NCBI GenBank assembly: GCA_003045895.1
Contig: PZPC01000040.1
Span: forward strand, 1-44,138
Length of the DNA stretch: 44,138 bases
Reading direction: 5' to 3'
DNA from: Bacteroidota bacterium
Lineage (GTDB): Bacteria > Bacteroidota > Bacteroidia > Chitinophagales > Saprospiraceae
The notes under the pieces were generated by a model that was not told the origin of the DNA, made no database searches, and worked only from the letters and a program-made list of their open reading frames with translations. Each line of letters starts with the position of its first letter. The stretch's first letter is position 1. Of the stretch, positions 15,164 to 24,117 are shown piece by piece. The position numbers were made by a program, and so were the translations under genes.

Positions 15164-16867
15164 TTATTCCACCACCAGCCGCACCGCCTGGCCAGTCGTC
15201 CGGTCGTACAGCAGGTACAGGCCGCCGGGCCAGTCCGTCACCGGAATTGCCGTCGTCGTGCTGCGAACAGCCAGCTGCTGCCAGCGCTGCCCCTGGGCGT
15301 TGTACACCTCCAGCTGCAGCGGCAGGCGGTGGGGTTCCGTTTGCAGGTTGGCCGTACCGCGGGCCGGATTGGGGAAAACCGCAAATTCCGCCGCCGCGGC
15401 CGGTGGGGTTGCCGTAGCTACCACCGTGCAAAAATCTTCGTTGGGCACCAGTTCCAGGTAGCCCTGGGGCGTCAGGTCACGGCCGGCAAAAGCTGCGTAA
15501 TCGCGGGGGTAGCGCGCCCACCGAAAAGTAGAATTGGTACCCGCTGGCAAATCGGATCCCTGCGGAAAAGGCTGCCCGTTGCGCAACGGCACCCGGTATT
15601 CCCACACCACGGCACCAGCCTCGTCCAGCTCGAAGCCGAACCCCTGCGTGGCGGCACACATGACCACGTGGCCGTTCCCCAGCAGTTGAATACTGGAGGC
15701 CGTGGGCGAATAGTTCAGCAGGGGATTAGGATGGGTAAAAGTGGCACTGGTGGTAGCGGGCAGGAAAGCCCCCCCGGCCGACGCGTACGACTGGCTACCC
15801 GCATCCCAAACCGGGCTGATGACCTGCCCCAGCGAACGCGGGTTGGTGGCGGCAGAAAAATCGATCTGGTTGTTGAAGACGGCCACTGCGCCGTAATGGA
15901 CGTAGTCTGGATCCACAAACTCGTCGATCCACTGGGCATCGTGTTGGTAAAAAAGTTGCGTGGCATTGGCGTTACCCTGTTGGTAGGCCTGGGGCGAACC
16001 CCAGCGCCAGAGCAGGTCGCCGCCGCGACCACTGTTGCCGCCGCTGCCGGTGGCCGCCTCGGCAGTGGTGGTGCTGTGGTCGATGATCCAGATTTCGTTG
16101 AAGTTGCGCGCATTGATCATCACCTGGTCCAGGACGGGGTTGTAGTCCAGGGCGTTGGCGTGGATCCAGTCCTCGCGGGTGAAGTCGTATTCGTGGTAGT
16201 TCACATCGATCCGGCCCGGAGACGCGCTGACGTTGCCGTAATTTTGGGCCAGCGAATCCGCGTCCTGCACCAGGTGATCCCACACCCGCCACTGCCAGTG
16301 GATGCTGTCGGTAGCAGGGTCCACCTCGATAACCTTTTCCGACCAGATTCGGCGCTGCGGGTAGCTGGCCGTGTCGAAACCCGCCGTCAGCATATCCGCC
16401 AGGCTGATGCGGTCGTAGGCCAGCAGCAGCACGTGCCCGTTGGGCAGGTAGTGCACATCGTGGTGCTGGCGCTCCAGGCTGTCGGCCACCACGTAAGTCC
16501 ATTCCACTTCGTTGTCCCAACTCACCAGCTCGACGACGCCGCCGGCGCCACCGCCGCCAAAAGTGGCGCTGTTGAACCGGGGGCTATACAGCTTGGCACG
16601 CAGCAGGCGGCCATCGGGCAGCAGGTAAGCCACCGCGCCGGGCACGGCCGCTTCATCAGCGTCATCCCAACGGTGCACCACCTGTCCGCATTCGTCGAGC
16701 AGGAAGGCCGTCGACTGCCGGTCGGGATAGATGAGGTTATAGCCACCGAGGGTCTGCTCCGGGTTGCTGGAGATCAGGCCCACGGTATTTTGGGCGGCAA
16801 GGGGCACAACGACCCCCCAAAAAGCAAGCGCGGCGAAGGCCGTAGCGAAAAGCAGGATAGATTTCAT
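15164..16867 (-). CDS. Arylsulfotransferase (ASST)-like secreted protein with T9SS sorting domain
   Basis: This 567-residue exported protein has a signal peptide (about 1-26, ending PLAAQ). The body is an ASST-type propeller (Arylsulfotran family): GGYNLIYP, TAFLLDECGQVVHRW, LLPDGRLLRAK, QHHDVHYLPNGHVLLLAYDR, and RNFNEIWIID. True ASSTs transfer sulfate between phenols using a catalytic His; several His are present (HHDVH, NYHEYDF) but none can be assigned safely, so the activity is uncertain. The last about 75 residues (AVFPNPARGTANLQ, LEVYNAQGQRWQQL, WPGGLYLLYD) are a type A T9SS sorting domain, so it should be exported to the cell surface. An 11-bp inverted repeat precedes its start. Confidence 0.85.
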   Translation of the reverse strand: MKSILLFATAFAALAFWGVVVPLAAQNTVGLISSNPEQTLGGYNLIYPDRQSTAFLLDECGQVVHRWDDADEAAVPGAVAYLLPDGRLLRAKLYSPRFNSATFGGGGAGGVVELVSWDNEVEWTYVVADSLERQHHDVHYLPNGHVLLLAYDRISLADMLTAGFDTASYPQRRIWSEKVIEVDPATDSIHWQWRVWDHLVQDADSLAQNYGNVSASPGRIDVNYHEYDFTREDWIHANALDYNPVLDQVMINARNFNEIWIIDHSTTTAEAATGSGGNSGRGGDLLWRWGSPQAYQQGNANATQLFYQHDAQWIDEFVDPDYVHYGAVAVFNNQIDFSAATNPRSLGQVISPVWDAGSQSYASAGGAFLPATTSATFTHPNPLLNYSPTASSIQLLGNGHVVMCAATQGFGFELDEAGAVVWEYRVPLRNGQPFPQGSDLPAGTNSTFRWARYPRDYAAFAGRDLTPQGYLELVPNEDFCTVVATATPPAAAAEFAVFPNPARGTANLQTEPHRLPLQLEVYNAQGQRWQQLAVRSTTTAIPVTDWPGGLYLLYDRTTGQAVRLVVE

Positions 16868-16885
16868 ATCACTCTTGTCTATTAA

Positions 16886-16923
16886 ACTTGTTCTGCTGGG
16901 TTAGATTAGCGGGCAGAACAAGT
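16886..16923. promoter_or_regulatory. 11-bp inverted repeat before the ASST-like gene
   Basis: ACTTGTTCTGC (16886-16896) and GCAGAACAAGT (16913-16923) are perfect complements around a 16-bp spacer, 18 bp upstream of the ATG. Direct copies of GTCTATTAAA flank them. Fourteen bases of the right arm and flank (GCAGAACAAGTCTA) recur at 41204-41217. It could be an operator, an mRNA leader hairpin or a mobile-element scar. Confidence 0.5.
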
Positions 16924-16925
16924 CT

Positions 16926-16962
16926 ATTAAAAAAGCCACCTGAAAATTACTTTCCAGGTGGC
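16926..16962 (-). terminator. Terminator of the susCD operon
   Basis: GCCACCTG (16935-16942) pairs with CAGGTGGC (16955-16962), followed on the minus strand by TTTTTTAATAG. It lies about 60 bp after the stop at 17022, downstream of the last gene of the operon. Confidence 0.88.
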
Positions 16963-17021
16963 CTTTCGTTTTGTTCACTTATCGTTCAATGGCTTACCAG
17001 GGTAATCCATCACGCATTGTC

Positions 17022-17981
17022 CTAGTTCGTCAGTGGTGGCCAGTTGGTACCATCGGTGCGGGTCAGCGTCGACACCCCAGCTTCTGGTGCATAGTCGTTG
17101 AACCAGCTAATGGTCAGGTTAGGACCGTCTACCATGACACTCTCAAAGTAGTAAAACTCACCCCACCGGCTGGAGCCGATTGGTGCAATGATGTTACAGG
17201 CATCCTTGATCTGCAGGTTACCACCAGGCAGCGTAGATCCCGCACCATAGCAAGCGGTGTAAGCACCGTAAGAGAAGTCAGCTGCATTAGGATCCGTAGG
17301 ATTAGCAGGATCAACGACGTTATAGATACCAGGGCTACCCGCAGGTACCCACTCGACCAGAATCGTTGGACCAGAATCACCACACCAACCCACAGTATTG
17401 GCTTCTAAAACACCACCCAGGTTAGACGTACACAACAAATCCGCATCAAAGCTGAAGAAGCCAGAAAATGGTGCAGAAGAAATGACGTTTGCGCCCGTAT
17501 TGGCTGCCGTAAAGGTGCGGCCATCGTTCATCGTCAGGGTCGCATTGAAGCGGAAGGTGCTGCCACCGTCTACATCAGCAGTTGTGAGGCCCAAAGCAGT
17601 GAACACATCGGCTAAGGCGAAGTTGAAGCTGGTAGAAGGCAGACCCGTGTCCGGATTGGTGCCAAACTGGCTGGCATTCACCGTGACCAGATTTACCGGC
17701 CCCACGCTGTTGGCGCCACCGTTGGCTTTGTCGATATACTCTACCACCCAGCCGTAAGACGCTACGTTTTTGCCATTGTTGTCGTCGTAGAATTCTACGC
17801 TAACAGCAATGGTCGAATTAGCAACATCAGTCAGGAAGTAAGTGCCCGTCTTTGATAGGCGACGTGCATAAGCACCGTGCTCCAGATTCTCGTATTCGGG
17901 GAATGCCCGTTCCTTTTCTTCACAGTTGGTAAAAACCAGCAGAAAAGTGAGAATGGAAAGCGAATAAAAGAGTTTTTTCAT
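17022..17981 (-). CDS. SusCD-associated outer-membrane lipoprotein, unknown function
   Basis: This 319-residue protein has a lipoprotein signal with the modified cysteine at C20 (LLVFTNC), then an acidic Glu/Lys stretch (EEKERAFPEYE) as is common for surface lipoproteins of Bacteroidota. The rest is predicted beta-rich: an Ig-like first half (GTYFLTDVANSTIAVSVEFY) and a second half with four Cys (LLCTSNLGG, GWCGDSG, TACYGAG, KDACN) that may form disulfides. It is third in the susC-susD operon, 69 bp after susD, the place where SusE/F-like ligand-binding lipoproteins are found. It has no clear similarity to SusE/F that I can see. Ligand unknown. Confidence 0.75.
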   Translation of the reverse strand: MKKLFYSLSILTFLLVFTNCEEKERAFPEYENLEHGAYARRLSKTGTYFLTDVANSTIAVSVEFYDDNNGKNVASYGWVVEYIDKANGGANSVGPVNLVTVNASQFGTNPDTGLPSTSFNFALADVFTALGLTTADVDGGSTFRFNATLTMNDGRTFTAANTGANVISSAPFSGFFSFDADLLCTSNLGGVLEANTVGWCGDSGPTILVEWVPAGSPGIYNVVDPANPTDPNAADFSYGAYTACYGAGSTLPGGNLQIKDACNIIAPIGSSRWGEFYYFESVMVDGPNLTISWFNDYAPEAGVSTLTRTDGTNWPPLTN

Positions 17982-18001
17982 CGCAATGAATATTTTATAG
18001 T

Positions 18002-18033
18002 TCGGTGCCTGCTTTTCAAGCAGCAGGCACCGA
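18002..18033 (-). promoter_or_regulatory. 12-bp intercistronic hairpin between susD and the lipoprotein gene
   Basis: TCGGTGCCTGCT (18002-18013) and AGCAGGCACCGA (18022-18033) form a perfect 12-bp stem with an 8-base loop and no T-run after it on the minus strand. It looks like a transcript-stabilising or processing hairpin rather than a full terminator, and may set the ratio of susCD to the distal gene. Confidence 0.65.
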
Positions 18034-18050
18034 GATCAGATTAACAAAAA

Positions 18051-19748
18051 TTACTTCAAATCGCCGGGCTTGGTATCCCAAAATACGCGGCCATTCAAAT
18101 CCTGACGCTGCGAAGCGTTGGCATTGAAGTTAACGTACACTGCAGGGTACCAGAATGTCCGGGGGAAGAAGCTGGTAGCAGAAGTCTCACGGGTAGGCTC
18201 CATTGCTGAAGGGTACCCCGTGCGGCGATAGCTGTTGAAAGGTTCCAAACCGTTGCCGTGGCAAGCCAGGCGGTACTCGTTCATCACCACATCCAGGCGT
18301 GCTTCGTCGTCGGCAGCAGCATCGTAGCGGGCCAGTACTTCGTTCACGTAGGCCGCTACGGCCTCAGGCGTAGGCACAAAATCAGCAACTACCACAGCGG
18401 TGTTGAAGTTCATGACTTTGCTGATCGACAGGTTCAGGGCCGCTTCCAGCAAAGCGCGTGCATCACCGCCCGTATTCATGGTCAGTGCTGCTTCGGCCAA
18501 CAGGAAGTGGGTCCAGCTAGCCAGGAAGACGGGCTGGATACCCGCACCGCGTGCACCATCCGAGCCTCCGTTAGAAACTTGCCAGGTGTTGTCACCCGTA
18601 TCTTCGTCTGGAATAGACTTGGGCAGGTTGTCAAAAGCGCCACCAGCAGGATACAAGCCCCAGGCCGTGCGCTTCAGATCATCGGGGGGAATACCGTCGG
18701 CATTACCGTGGTTCCGGCCCCAGTAGCCACCATATTCACCAGCAGGATCACCAAAGTCACCCGAAGCCGTACACCAAGGGTAACCATCCGCCCATTGCTG
18801 GGGGTAGGGAGCCGTGGTACAGTCGAGGGTAAACTGGTTTTCGTTGTCTTCCCAGCCGTCCTGACGACGGAAGTAGTAACGCAGACGAGGGTCTTCGTTG
18901 TCCTTGTCACCGAACATTTGCCACATCATGTAGTTGCTCATGTACCAGCCTGGACCACCGTTTTCGTAGCCATCAGAGTAGTAAGGGTGACGCGAATCAG
19001 GCGTAGCCCGGTTGTTGCCATATTGGAACTGGAAATCTTCGGCCGTTTGGTCGATGATCTTTCCCGTACCGACAATGGTGTTGATCGCCGCGCCACTACC
19101 ACCAACCTGGCGGGTGCTGACGTGGTAACGGATCAACAACGTATTGGCCAGTTTTTCCCAGGCTGCGGCACCACCATTGTAGTACAAGTCACCCGACAAA
19201 GATCCCTTGGGATCACTGAAATCCGCCAGCGCAGAAGTCAGCAGGTTGAAGGCCTCGGTATAAACCGCCTGGTCTTCATCCGCCTTGGGGCTTGGAACCA
19301 CTACGCCCTGGAAAGCTTCCGTGTAGGGAATGTTACCGTACAAATCCACCAAGGTGAACAGAAGGTAAGCCTTCATCGTTTTCGCGATACCGGTATAGGT
19401 TGTTAAACCCCGCTCCGTACCGTTGTCGATGACGAGGTTCAAGTCGGGCATCAGGTCAAAGTAAGCCAATTGCCACATGAAGTTGAAATTGACCGGACCA
19501 TCCTGGTTGTTGTAGAAATAACCACCGTCCATGGCGGTCATCCGCACGTAAGGCATGGTCTCATCACTCACTTCATCGACGAAGTCTTTGAAGTCCAACA
19601 TAATTGCATTGAACACCAGATCCAGTTCCGCCTTGTCGGGGGTAACGGAGTTCGGGTTGTCCAACAGCTCATCCAGTTCTACGTTCTGGCAGCCCGCGAT
19701 CACGAGGGCCAACAAAGCCATAAAACCATATTTGAGGATATTTTTCAT
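18051..19748 (-). CDS. susD: SusD/RagB-like nutrient-binding outer-membrane lipoprotein
   Basis: This 565-residue protein caps the SusC pore and binds the substrate at the cell surface. The start at 19748 gives a lipoprotein signal with C20 (LALVIAGC). It is of the SusD-like_2 type: N-terminal NPNSVTPDKAELDLVFNAIM, MWQLAYFDL, TGIAKTMKAYLLFTLVDLYG (TPR-like helices), GNIPYTEAF, and a C-terminal region with QPVFLASWTHFLLAEAAL and GFMPNSYR-type motif (EPFNSYRRTGYP). It lies 22 bp downstream of susC, so they are surely co-transcribed. This subtype is often linked to peptide or mixed substrates, but the substrate is not identifiable. Confidence 0.94.
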   Translation of the reverse strand: MKNILKYGFMALLALVIAGCQNVELDELLDNPNSVTPDKAELDLVFNAIMLDFKDFVDEVSDETMPYVRMTAMDGGYFYNNQDGPVNFNFMWQLAYFDLMPDLNLVIDNGTERGLTTYTGIAKTMKAYLLFTLVDLYGNIPYTEAFQGVVVPSPKADEDQAVYTEAFNLLTSALADFSDPKGSLSGDLYYNGGAAAWEKLANTLLIRYHVSTRQVGGSGAAINTIVGTGKIIDQTAEDFQFQYGNNRATPDSRHPYYSDGYENGGPGWYMSNYMMWQMFGDKDNEDPRLRYYFRRQDGWEDNENQFTLDCTTAPYPQQWADGYPWCTASGDFGDPAGEYGGYWGRNHGNADGIPPDDLKRTAWGLYPAGGAFDNLPKSIPDEDTGDNTWQVSNGGSDGARGAGIQPVFLASWTHFLLAEAALTMNTGGDARALLEAALNLSISKVMNFNTAVVVADFVPTPEAVAAYVNEVLARYDAAADDEARLDVVMNEYRLACHGNGLEPFNSYRRTGYPSAMEPTRETSATSFFPRTFWYPAVYVNFNANASQRQDLNGRVFWDTKPGDLK

Positions 19749-19770
19749 AATTCTTATCGCTTTTGGTTGT

Positions 19771-22700
19771 TTAGAAGGTGAGGCGTACGCTACCACCAAT
19801 TTGCTTAGAAGTCGGTACGTTCATCAATTCGAAGCCACGTCCGTTACCTACTCCAGTTGACTGCACTTCGGGGTCGAAGTTAGCACCTGCAGGGAAGCCC
19901 AGGGCCTTGAACCAGAGGTTCTGACCAGAAGCTGTAAAGGTGATGGTACCAAAAGGCGACTTATCCAAAAGGCTTTTAGGCAGTGAATAAGAAATAGACA
20001 CCTCCCGCAGTTTCATGTAAGAAGCATCGTATACCCGCATTTCATCGTTGAATACACCACCATTCTGCCAGTAGTGCTGGGTAGAGGTGATCTGGATGTC
20101 GTTGGGTGTACCATCTTCTTTCACACCAGGTGCGATGACGGGTACGTAGCGATCGAAGTCGGTTTCGGCCAGAACACCGCGCCCCATCAAGGTAGAAGGT
20201 GTAGTGGCATAAATCACCCCACCATCGGAGTAAGAGAACAAGGCGTTCAGGTTGATTCCTTTGAAGTTGACATTCAAACCACCGTTCATCACGTATCTGG
20301 CGTTGGGGTCACCCAGGATACCGAGGTCCGGTGCAGCCAGGTAAGTACCGTTGCTCTGTACAATGCGGTTGCCGTTGGCATCGCGGGCAATCTGCGCACC
20401 CTGGATGATACCGTAAGGCTGATCCACGATAGCAAAGTTACCTATGTTGGAGTAACCGGCGAAGACCAGCTGATTGATACCATCGGCCAGTTTTTCTACA
20501 TTACTCACGTTACGGGTAAAGTTACCATTCAGACCAATACGCAGCGAACTGGTTTGTACCACCGTCAGGTCGACACCCAATTCAATCCCTTTGTTGCTGA
20601 TTTCCGCTGCGTTGATCGTCGTGTTCTGGTAACCCGTAGAAGGGTCCAGGTTCAAATCGATGATCAAATCTTTGGATTGCTTGTTGTACAAAGAAAGGTC
20701 GATACCCAGGCGGTTGTTGAACAGGCGGGTTTCCAGACCAAATTCCAATTCCGAGTGCAACTCGGGCTTCAACTCGGGGTTACCAAAACGGTTATCCACC
20801 GTGTTGGTGTTTACTACCGTACCACCGTTGGTCACGAAGTCGCGGGTAGACACACCCAGTACGTTACGCGTCTGGTAAGGATCGGGGTAACCGGCAGAAG
20901 TACCGTAACCCAAACGCAGCTTCAGGTAGTTGAGCACCGTACCACCCTGCAGCGCCGTAAAAGCTTCCGTAGGAATGAAGGAAACCGAAGCCGAAGGATA
21001 AAATACCGAACGGTTTGCTTTTTCCAAGGTAGAGGTCAAGTCATTCCGGGCCTGTACATTCAGGTAGAGGAAGTTCTTGAAGCCCACCGAAGCCGTGGCG
21101 TACACCCCGAGCAGGTTTTCCGCACGGTAGTCCGATTGGTTAACGTGGTTGATGAAGTTATCATGCACCAACAAACCGTACACAAACTGCTGGGTACTGT
21201 TGGTGAAAGTCCGCTCGCGCGTGTCGCGGCGAATGTTTGCACCTATCACACCGTCCAGGGTCAGGTCATCACTCAACCGCGTATTGTACTGCAGGTTAAA
21301 GTTGTGATCCGTAATGACGTTGTTCCGCAGGGACGTTGACATCAAACCTACCGGAATCTGGCCACCTCCTTTGTTGATGGAGTAACGCTGACGCTGGCTG
21401 TAACCGTCATAACCCAGGCGGTACATGGCGCTCAACCAATCGGTCAGTTTGTAGCTCAACGATACCGTACCAAAGAAACGGCTCAAACGCTCGTTGTCCG
21501 ACGTATTGTTCAACGTCCAAAGGGGGTGGGTAATGTCGTTACCGCCCCGGTAGAAGATGCTCGAAAAGTCTTGGGGATTTTCGTACTCCAGATCGTAAAG
21601 ACCGATGGAACGAGGCGTGTAAAACACGTTAGAGAACAACGACGCACCATCTCCAGGATTAGACGAAAAGCTCGTAGCCACTGGCGGTGCCTGGCGATCA
21701 GACGTCACGTAGTTAAACGTGCTGTTGATCATCAGACCATTCGACAGCTTAGAGTTGATACCCAGGCCAAAGTTGTGCTTGTCATACGTACTCAGCGGAA
21801 TAAAGCCTTCTTCTGAACGGTAGCCGTAGTTGAAGTTCAACGTCGTTCCTTCCGACAAACGGTTGGCAATGTTCACCGAAGTGCTGGCAATGGTACCCGT
21901 CTGGAAAAACTGATCCAGGTTGTCTTTTGCCGTGTAAGGATAACGTGCACCAATGTACTGGGGCAGTACCCCGTTCAGGGCAGCACGATCGTAGGGGTGG
22001 CGGACAGCTCCGTCAGCACCTACACCGTCATTGGCCGTACGCTCGTTGAAATTGGCTCCCCAGTTGGAGAAGGCCGCAGAAGCAAAGTTGTGAAAACCAT
22101 TACCCCAGCTGTCCTGGTCATCGGGCAGGGAAGCCACGTCGTTGGCAAACAACGACTGGTCGATGGTCACCTCAAACTTCTTGTCCAGATCCATGGAAGC
22201 ACCATTCTTGGTGGTAATCAGGATTACCCCGTTGCGGCCAGCTTCACCGTACAGTACGGTTGCCGACAAGCCCTTCAGTACCGAAACCTCCGCAATGCTG
22301 TTGGGGTCAAGGTCCAGGAAGCGGCTGGAAGCAGAAGCACCACCAGAATCGAATCCGCGGTCACTGCTCGTGTCCGAGTTGAAAGGTACCCCGTCTACAA
22401 CGAAGAGCGGCTGGTTGGAACCCGTGATCGAAGAGTAACCACGAATGATTACGTTCGTTCCGGAACCGGCCAAACCAGACGTCTGGGTGATGTCCACACC
22501 AGGCACCTTACCACGCAAAACACGCGCAACGTCGGCTTCGGGACGAAGCTCCAGCTGGCTGCTGTTCAGTGTCGTTACGGCGTAACCCAGGGCTTTCTTT
22601 TCCCGGCGGATACCCAGACCGGTCACTACGACCTCGTCCAGGGCTACTCCTTCACTCAAGGTGATGTCCATTACACTGGCAACACCTAATTTAATGTCAC

Positions 22701-22935
22701 GGGTTTCAAATCCCGTGTAGCTTACCACCAAAGTGGTAGCACCTTCAGGTACTTCTAAGGAATAGGAACCGTCGATGTCAGTGACAGTACCAGAAGAAGT
22801 GCCCCTTACGAAGATACTCGCTCCGATCAGCGGCTCGCCGCCGTCATCGGTAACGGTACCCGTCACTGTTCGTTGGGCTAAAGCAAAGCCTACGGTGAAC
22901 AGCACTAGCGATAGTACTAGTGAGAGTTTTTTCAT
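19771..22935 (-). CDS. susC: SusC/RagA-family TonB-dependent outer-membrane transporter
   Basis: This 1054-residue TonB-linked barrel imports the ligand captured by SusD. The signal peptide is 1-20. A CarboxypepD_reg-like domain (about 22-108: RTVTGTVTDDGGEPLIGASI) precedes the TonB-box region (ALDEVVVTGLGIRREKKALG), the plug (about 118-240: ADVARVLRGKVPGVDI, VIIRGYSSI, PLFVVDGVPF, ISVLKGLSATVLYG-like), and the 22-strand barrel ending in a C-terminal Phe (GGSVRLTF). Length and order are typical. It is first in the susC-susD-lipoprotein operon. No anti-sigma or ECF sigma gene and no glycosidase is adjacent, so the substrate is open. Confidence 0.96.
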   Translation of the reverse strand: MKKLSLVLSLVLFTVGFALAQRTVTGTVTDDGGEPLIGASIFVRGTSSGTVTDIDGSYSLEVPEGATTLVVSYTGFETRDIKLGVASVMDITLSEGVALDEVVVTGLGIRREKKALGYAVTTLNSSQLELRPEADVARVLRGKVPGVDITQTSGLAGSGTNVIIRGYSSITGSNQPLFVVDGVPFNSDTSSDRGFDSGGASASSRFLDLDPNSIAEVSVLKGLSATVLYGEAGRNGVILITTKNGASMDLDKKFEVTIDQSLFANDVASLPDDQDSWGNGFHNFASAAFSNWGANFNERTANDGVGADGAVRHPYDRAALNGVLPQYIGARYPYTAKDNLDQFFQTGTIASTSVNIANRLSEGTTLNFNYGYRSEEGFIPLSTYDKHNFGLGINSKLSNGLMINSTFNYVTSDRQAPPVATSFSSNPGDGASLFSNVFYTPRSIGLYDLEYENPQDFSSIFYRGGNDITHPLWTLNNTSDNERLSRFFGTVSLSYKLTDWLSAMYRLGYDGYSQRQRYSINKGGGQIPVGLMSTSLRNNVITDHNFNLQYNTRLSDDLTLDGVIGANIRRDTRERTFTNSTQQFVYGLLVHDNFINHVNQSDYRAENLLGVYATASVGFKNFLYLNVQARNDLTSTLEKANRSVFYPSASVSFIPTEAFTALQGGTVLNYLKLRLGYGTSAGYPDPYQTRNVLGVSTRDFVTNGGTVVNTNTVDNRFGNPELKPELHSELEFGLETRLFNNRLGIDLSLYNKQSKDLIIDLNLDPSTGYQNTTINAAEISNKGIELGVDLTVVQTSSLRIGLNGNFTRNVSNVEKLADGINQLVFAGYSNIGNFAIVDQPYGIIQGAQIARDANGNRIVQSNGTYLAAPDLGILGDPNARYVMNGGLNVNFKGINLNALFSYSDGGVIYATTPSTLMGRGVLAETDFDRYVPVIAPGVKEDGTPNDIQITSTQHYWQNGGVFNDEMRVYDASYMKLREVSISYSLPKSLLDKSPFGTITFTASGQNLWFKALGFPAGANFDPEVQSTGVGNGRGFELMNVPTSKQIGGSVRLTF

Positions 22936-22968
22936 ACTAATGGCGTTTTAAATAAAAAAATACTAGTC

Positions 22969-22993
22969 CAAAAATATCCCCATCCTGGGGATA
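22969..22993 (-). promoter_or_regulatory. Candidate susC promoter with overlapping inverted repeat
   Basis: TATTTTTG on the minus strand (22969-22976) matches TAnnTTTG exactly, 33 bp before the susC ATG. TATCCCC (22975-22981) and GGGGATA (22987-22993) form an inverted repeat that overlaps it on the upstream side, a position suited to a repressor or activator site. Confidence 0.5.
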
Positions 22994-23311
22994 CATCTTA
23001 CTGCTCTTGTGAGCATTAGTCCGTTTTTCGCCACTTCCAGGCTCCGATCAAGCCTGGTTTTTGGCGGATTATCTCTTGGTATTAGGGTAAGGGTATTAGG
23101 GTAAGGGTATTAGGGTAAATTGATCAGACAAGGAAAAATACTGACTTTTTATTATTTGGTTTGCTGATCTTATAGGTGGTTTATGTTGTAGCTATTTGAC
23201 AGTTGTGGCCAAAGATTATCTTTCACCTTAAGTGTGATAGCTAATTAAGTAAGTTATGGTCAAAAACGTTTGGTACGCCCGAAACGCTGCTGAACTTGCG
23301 AAAAAAATACC
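22994..23311. other. Regulatory region upstream of susC
   Basis: No gene is seen in this AT-rich stretch. It holds CCAGGCT/AGCCTGG (about 23037-23057) followed on the plus strand by TTTTTGG, a tandem 14-bp repeat at 23078-23119, and scattered -7-like boxes. Near the pdxJ stop an inverted pair AACTTGCG (23293-23300) and CGCAAGTT (23318-23325) may end the pdxJ transcript. Confidence 0.5.
23078..23119. repeat. Three tandem 14-bp repeats GGTATTAGGGTAAG
   Basis: There are two exact units and a third with one change (last base A), at 23078-23091, 23092-23105 and 23106-23119. They lie about 140-185 bp upstream of the susC start. Iteron-like arrays of this kind often bind a regulator. A chance slippage product is also possible. 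Confidence 0.8.
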
Positions 23312-24028
23312 TTACTGCGCAAGTTGGCGCAAATACATCTGGATGACATTTTGTAATCCAAAATACAGGGCATCGCAAATGAGGGCGTGACCAATGGAAA
23401 CCTCCAACACTTGCGGAACACTGCTGCAATAATAAGACAAATTTTTCAAATTCAAATCATGACCAGCGTTAATACCGATGCCAATTGCATTGGCCAACTG
23501 GCCACACTTCACGTGTGAAGCCACCGCTTTTGCGGGATTTTCACCGAACTCCCGTGCGTAATGCCCCGTATAAAATTCTATCCGATCCGCACCAACAGCC
23601 TTCGCGCCCTGGACAAAATGCTCCTCCGCATCCACAAAAAGAGATACCCTAATCCCCGCAGCTTGCAACTCGCTGACGACGTCGCTAAGCAAATCATGGT
23701 GCTTCCGGGTGTCCCATCCCTGGTCCGAAGTCAACACGCCCGGTTCATCCGGCACCAGGGTACACTGGGTGGGCCGGTTGGCCAGCACCAGGTCCAGGAA
23801 ACTGCGATTGGGGTAACCTTCGATATTGAATTCCGTAGTGACCACTTCCTTCAGGAGCGGTACGTCGGCATACCTGATGTGCCGCTCGTCAGGCCGGGGA
23901 TGAACCGTTATGCCCTGCGCGCCAAAGGCTTCACAGTCTTTGGCAACCTGTACGAGGTCGGGCATATTGCCACCCCGGGAATTGCGCAGGGTCGCTATTT
24001 TATTGACGTTGACACTTAGTCGGGTCAT
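23312..24028 (-). CDS. pdxJ: Pyridoxine 5'-phosphate synthase
   Basis: PdxJ condenses 1-deoxyxylulose 5-phosphate with 3-amino-2-oxopropyl phosphate to pyridoxine 5'-phosphate, the last ring-forming step of DXP-dependent vitamin B6 synthesis. The 238-residue TIM barrel shows the Bacteroidota-type N-terminus LSVNVNKIATLRNSRGGNMP, the catalytic HPRPDERHIR loop (His near 43), EFNIEGYP (catalytic Glu), LFVDAEE, DRIEFYTGHYA, and GINAGHDLNLKNL (second catalytic His). Length is typical. It has its own promoter-like box and is probably monocistronic. Confidence 0.97.
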   Translation of the reverse strand: MTRLSVNVNKIATLRNSRGGNMPDLVQVAKDCEAFGAQGITVHPRPDERHIRYADVPLLKEVVTTEFNIEGYPNRSFLDLVLANRPTQCTLVPDEPGVLTSDQGWDTRKHHDLLSDVVSELQAAGIRVSLFVDAEEHFVQGAKAVGADRIEFYTGHYAREFGENPAKAVASHVKCGQLANAIGIGINAGHDLNLKNLSYYCSSVPQVLEVSIGHALICDALYFGLQNVIQMYLRQLAQ

Positions 24029-24050
24029 TCCGTTTTAATCAGGTGAACGG

Positions 24051-24058
24051 CAAAGATA
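24051..24058 (-). promoter_or_regulatory. Candidate -7 box of pdxJ
   Basis: TATCTTTG on the minus strand is an exact TAnnTTTG match, 22 bp before the pdxJ ATG at 24028. No good -33 TTG is seen at the ideal distance. Confidence 0.5.
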
Positions 24059-24075
24059 AATATTTTTCTGAAAGT

Positions 24076-24113
24076 TGGTCGGTGGTCGTCGGCTGCTCAA
24101 CCACCACCGACCA
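24076..24113 (-). terminator. Hairpin after the PKD metalloprotease gene
   Basis: TGGTCGGTGGT (24076-24086) and ACCACCGACCA (24103-24113) form an 11-bp stem, 4 bp after the stop of the minus-strand gene ending at 24118. The tract after it is not a clean T-run (CTTTCAG), so termination efficiency is uncertain. Confidence 0.6.
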
Positions 24114-24117
24114 GGGG

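Noticed and set aside
15164-16885. A long plus-strand frame opposite the arylsulfotransferase-like gene
   Set aside because: The minus-strand product has a signal peptide, an ASST-type propeller and a T9SS domain. The plus-strand frame is a shadow.
23078-23119. TTAGGGTAAGGG text considered as telomere-like
   Set aside because: It is only three 14-bp units inside a chromosome-like gene context; a regulatory array or slippage is more likely.
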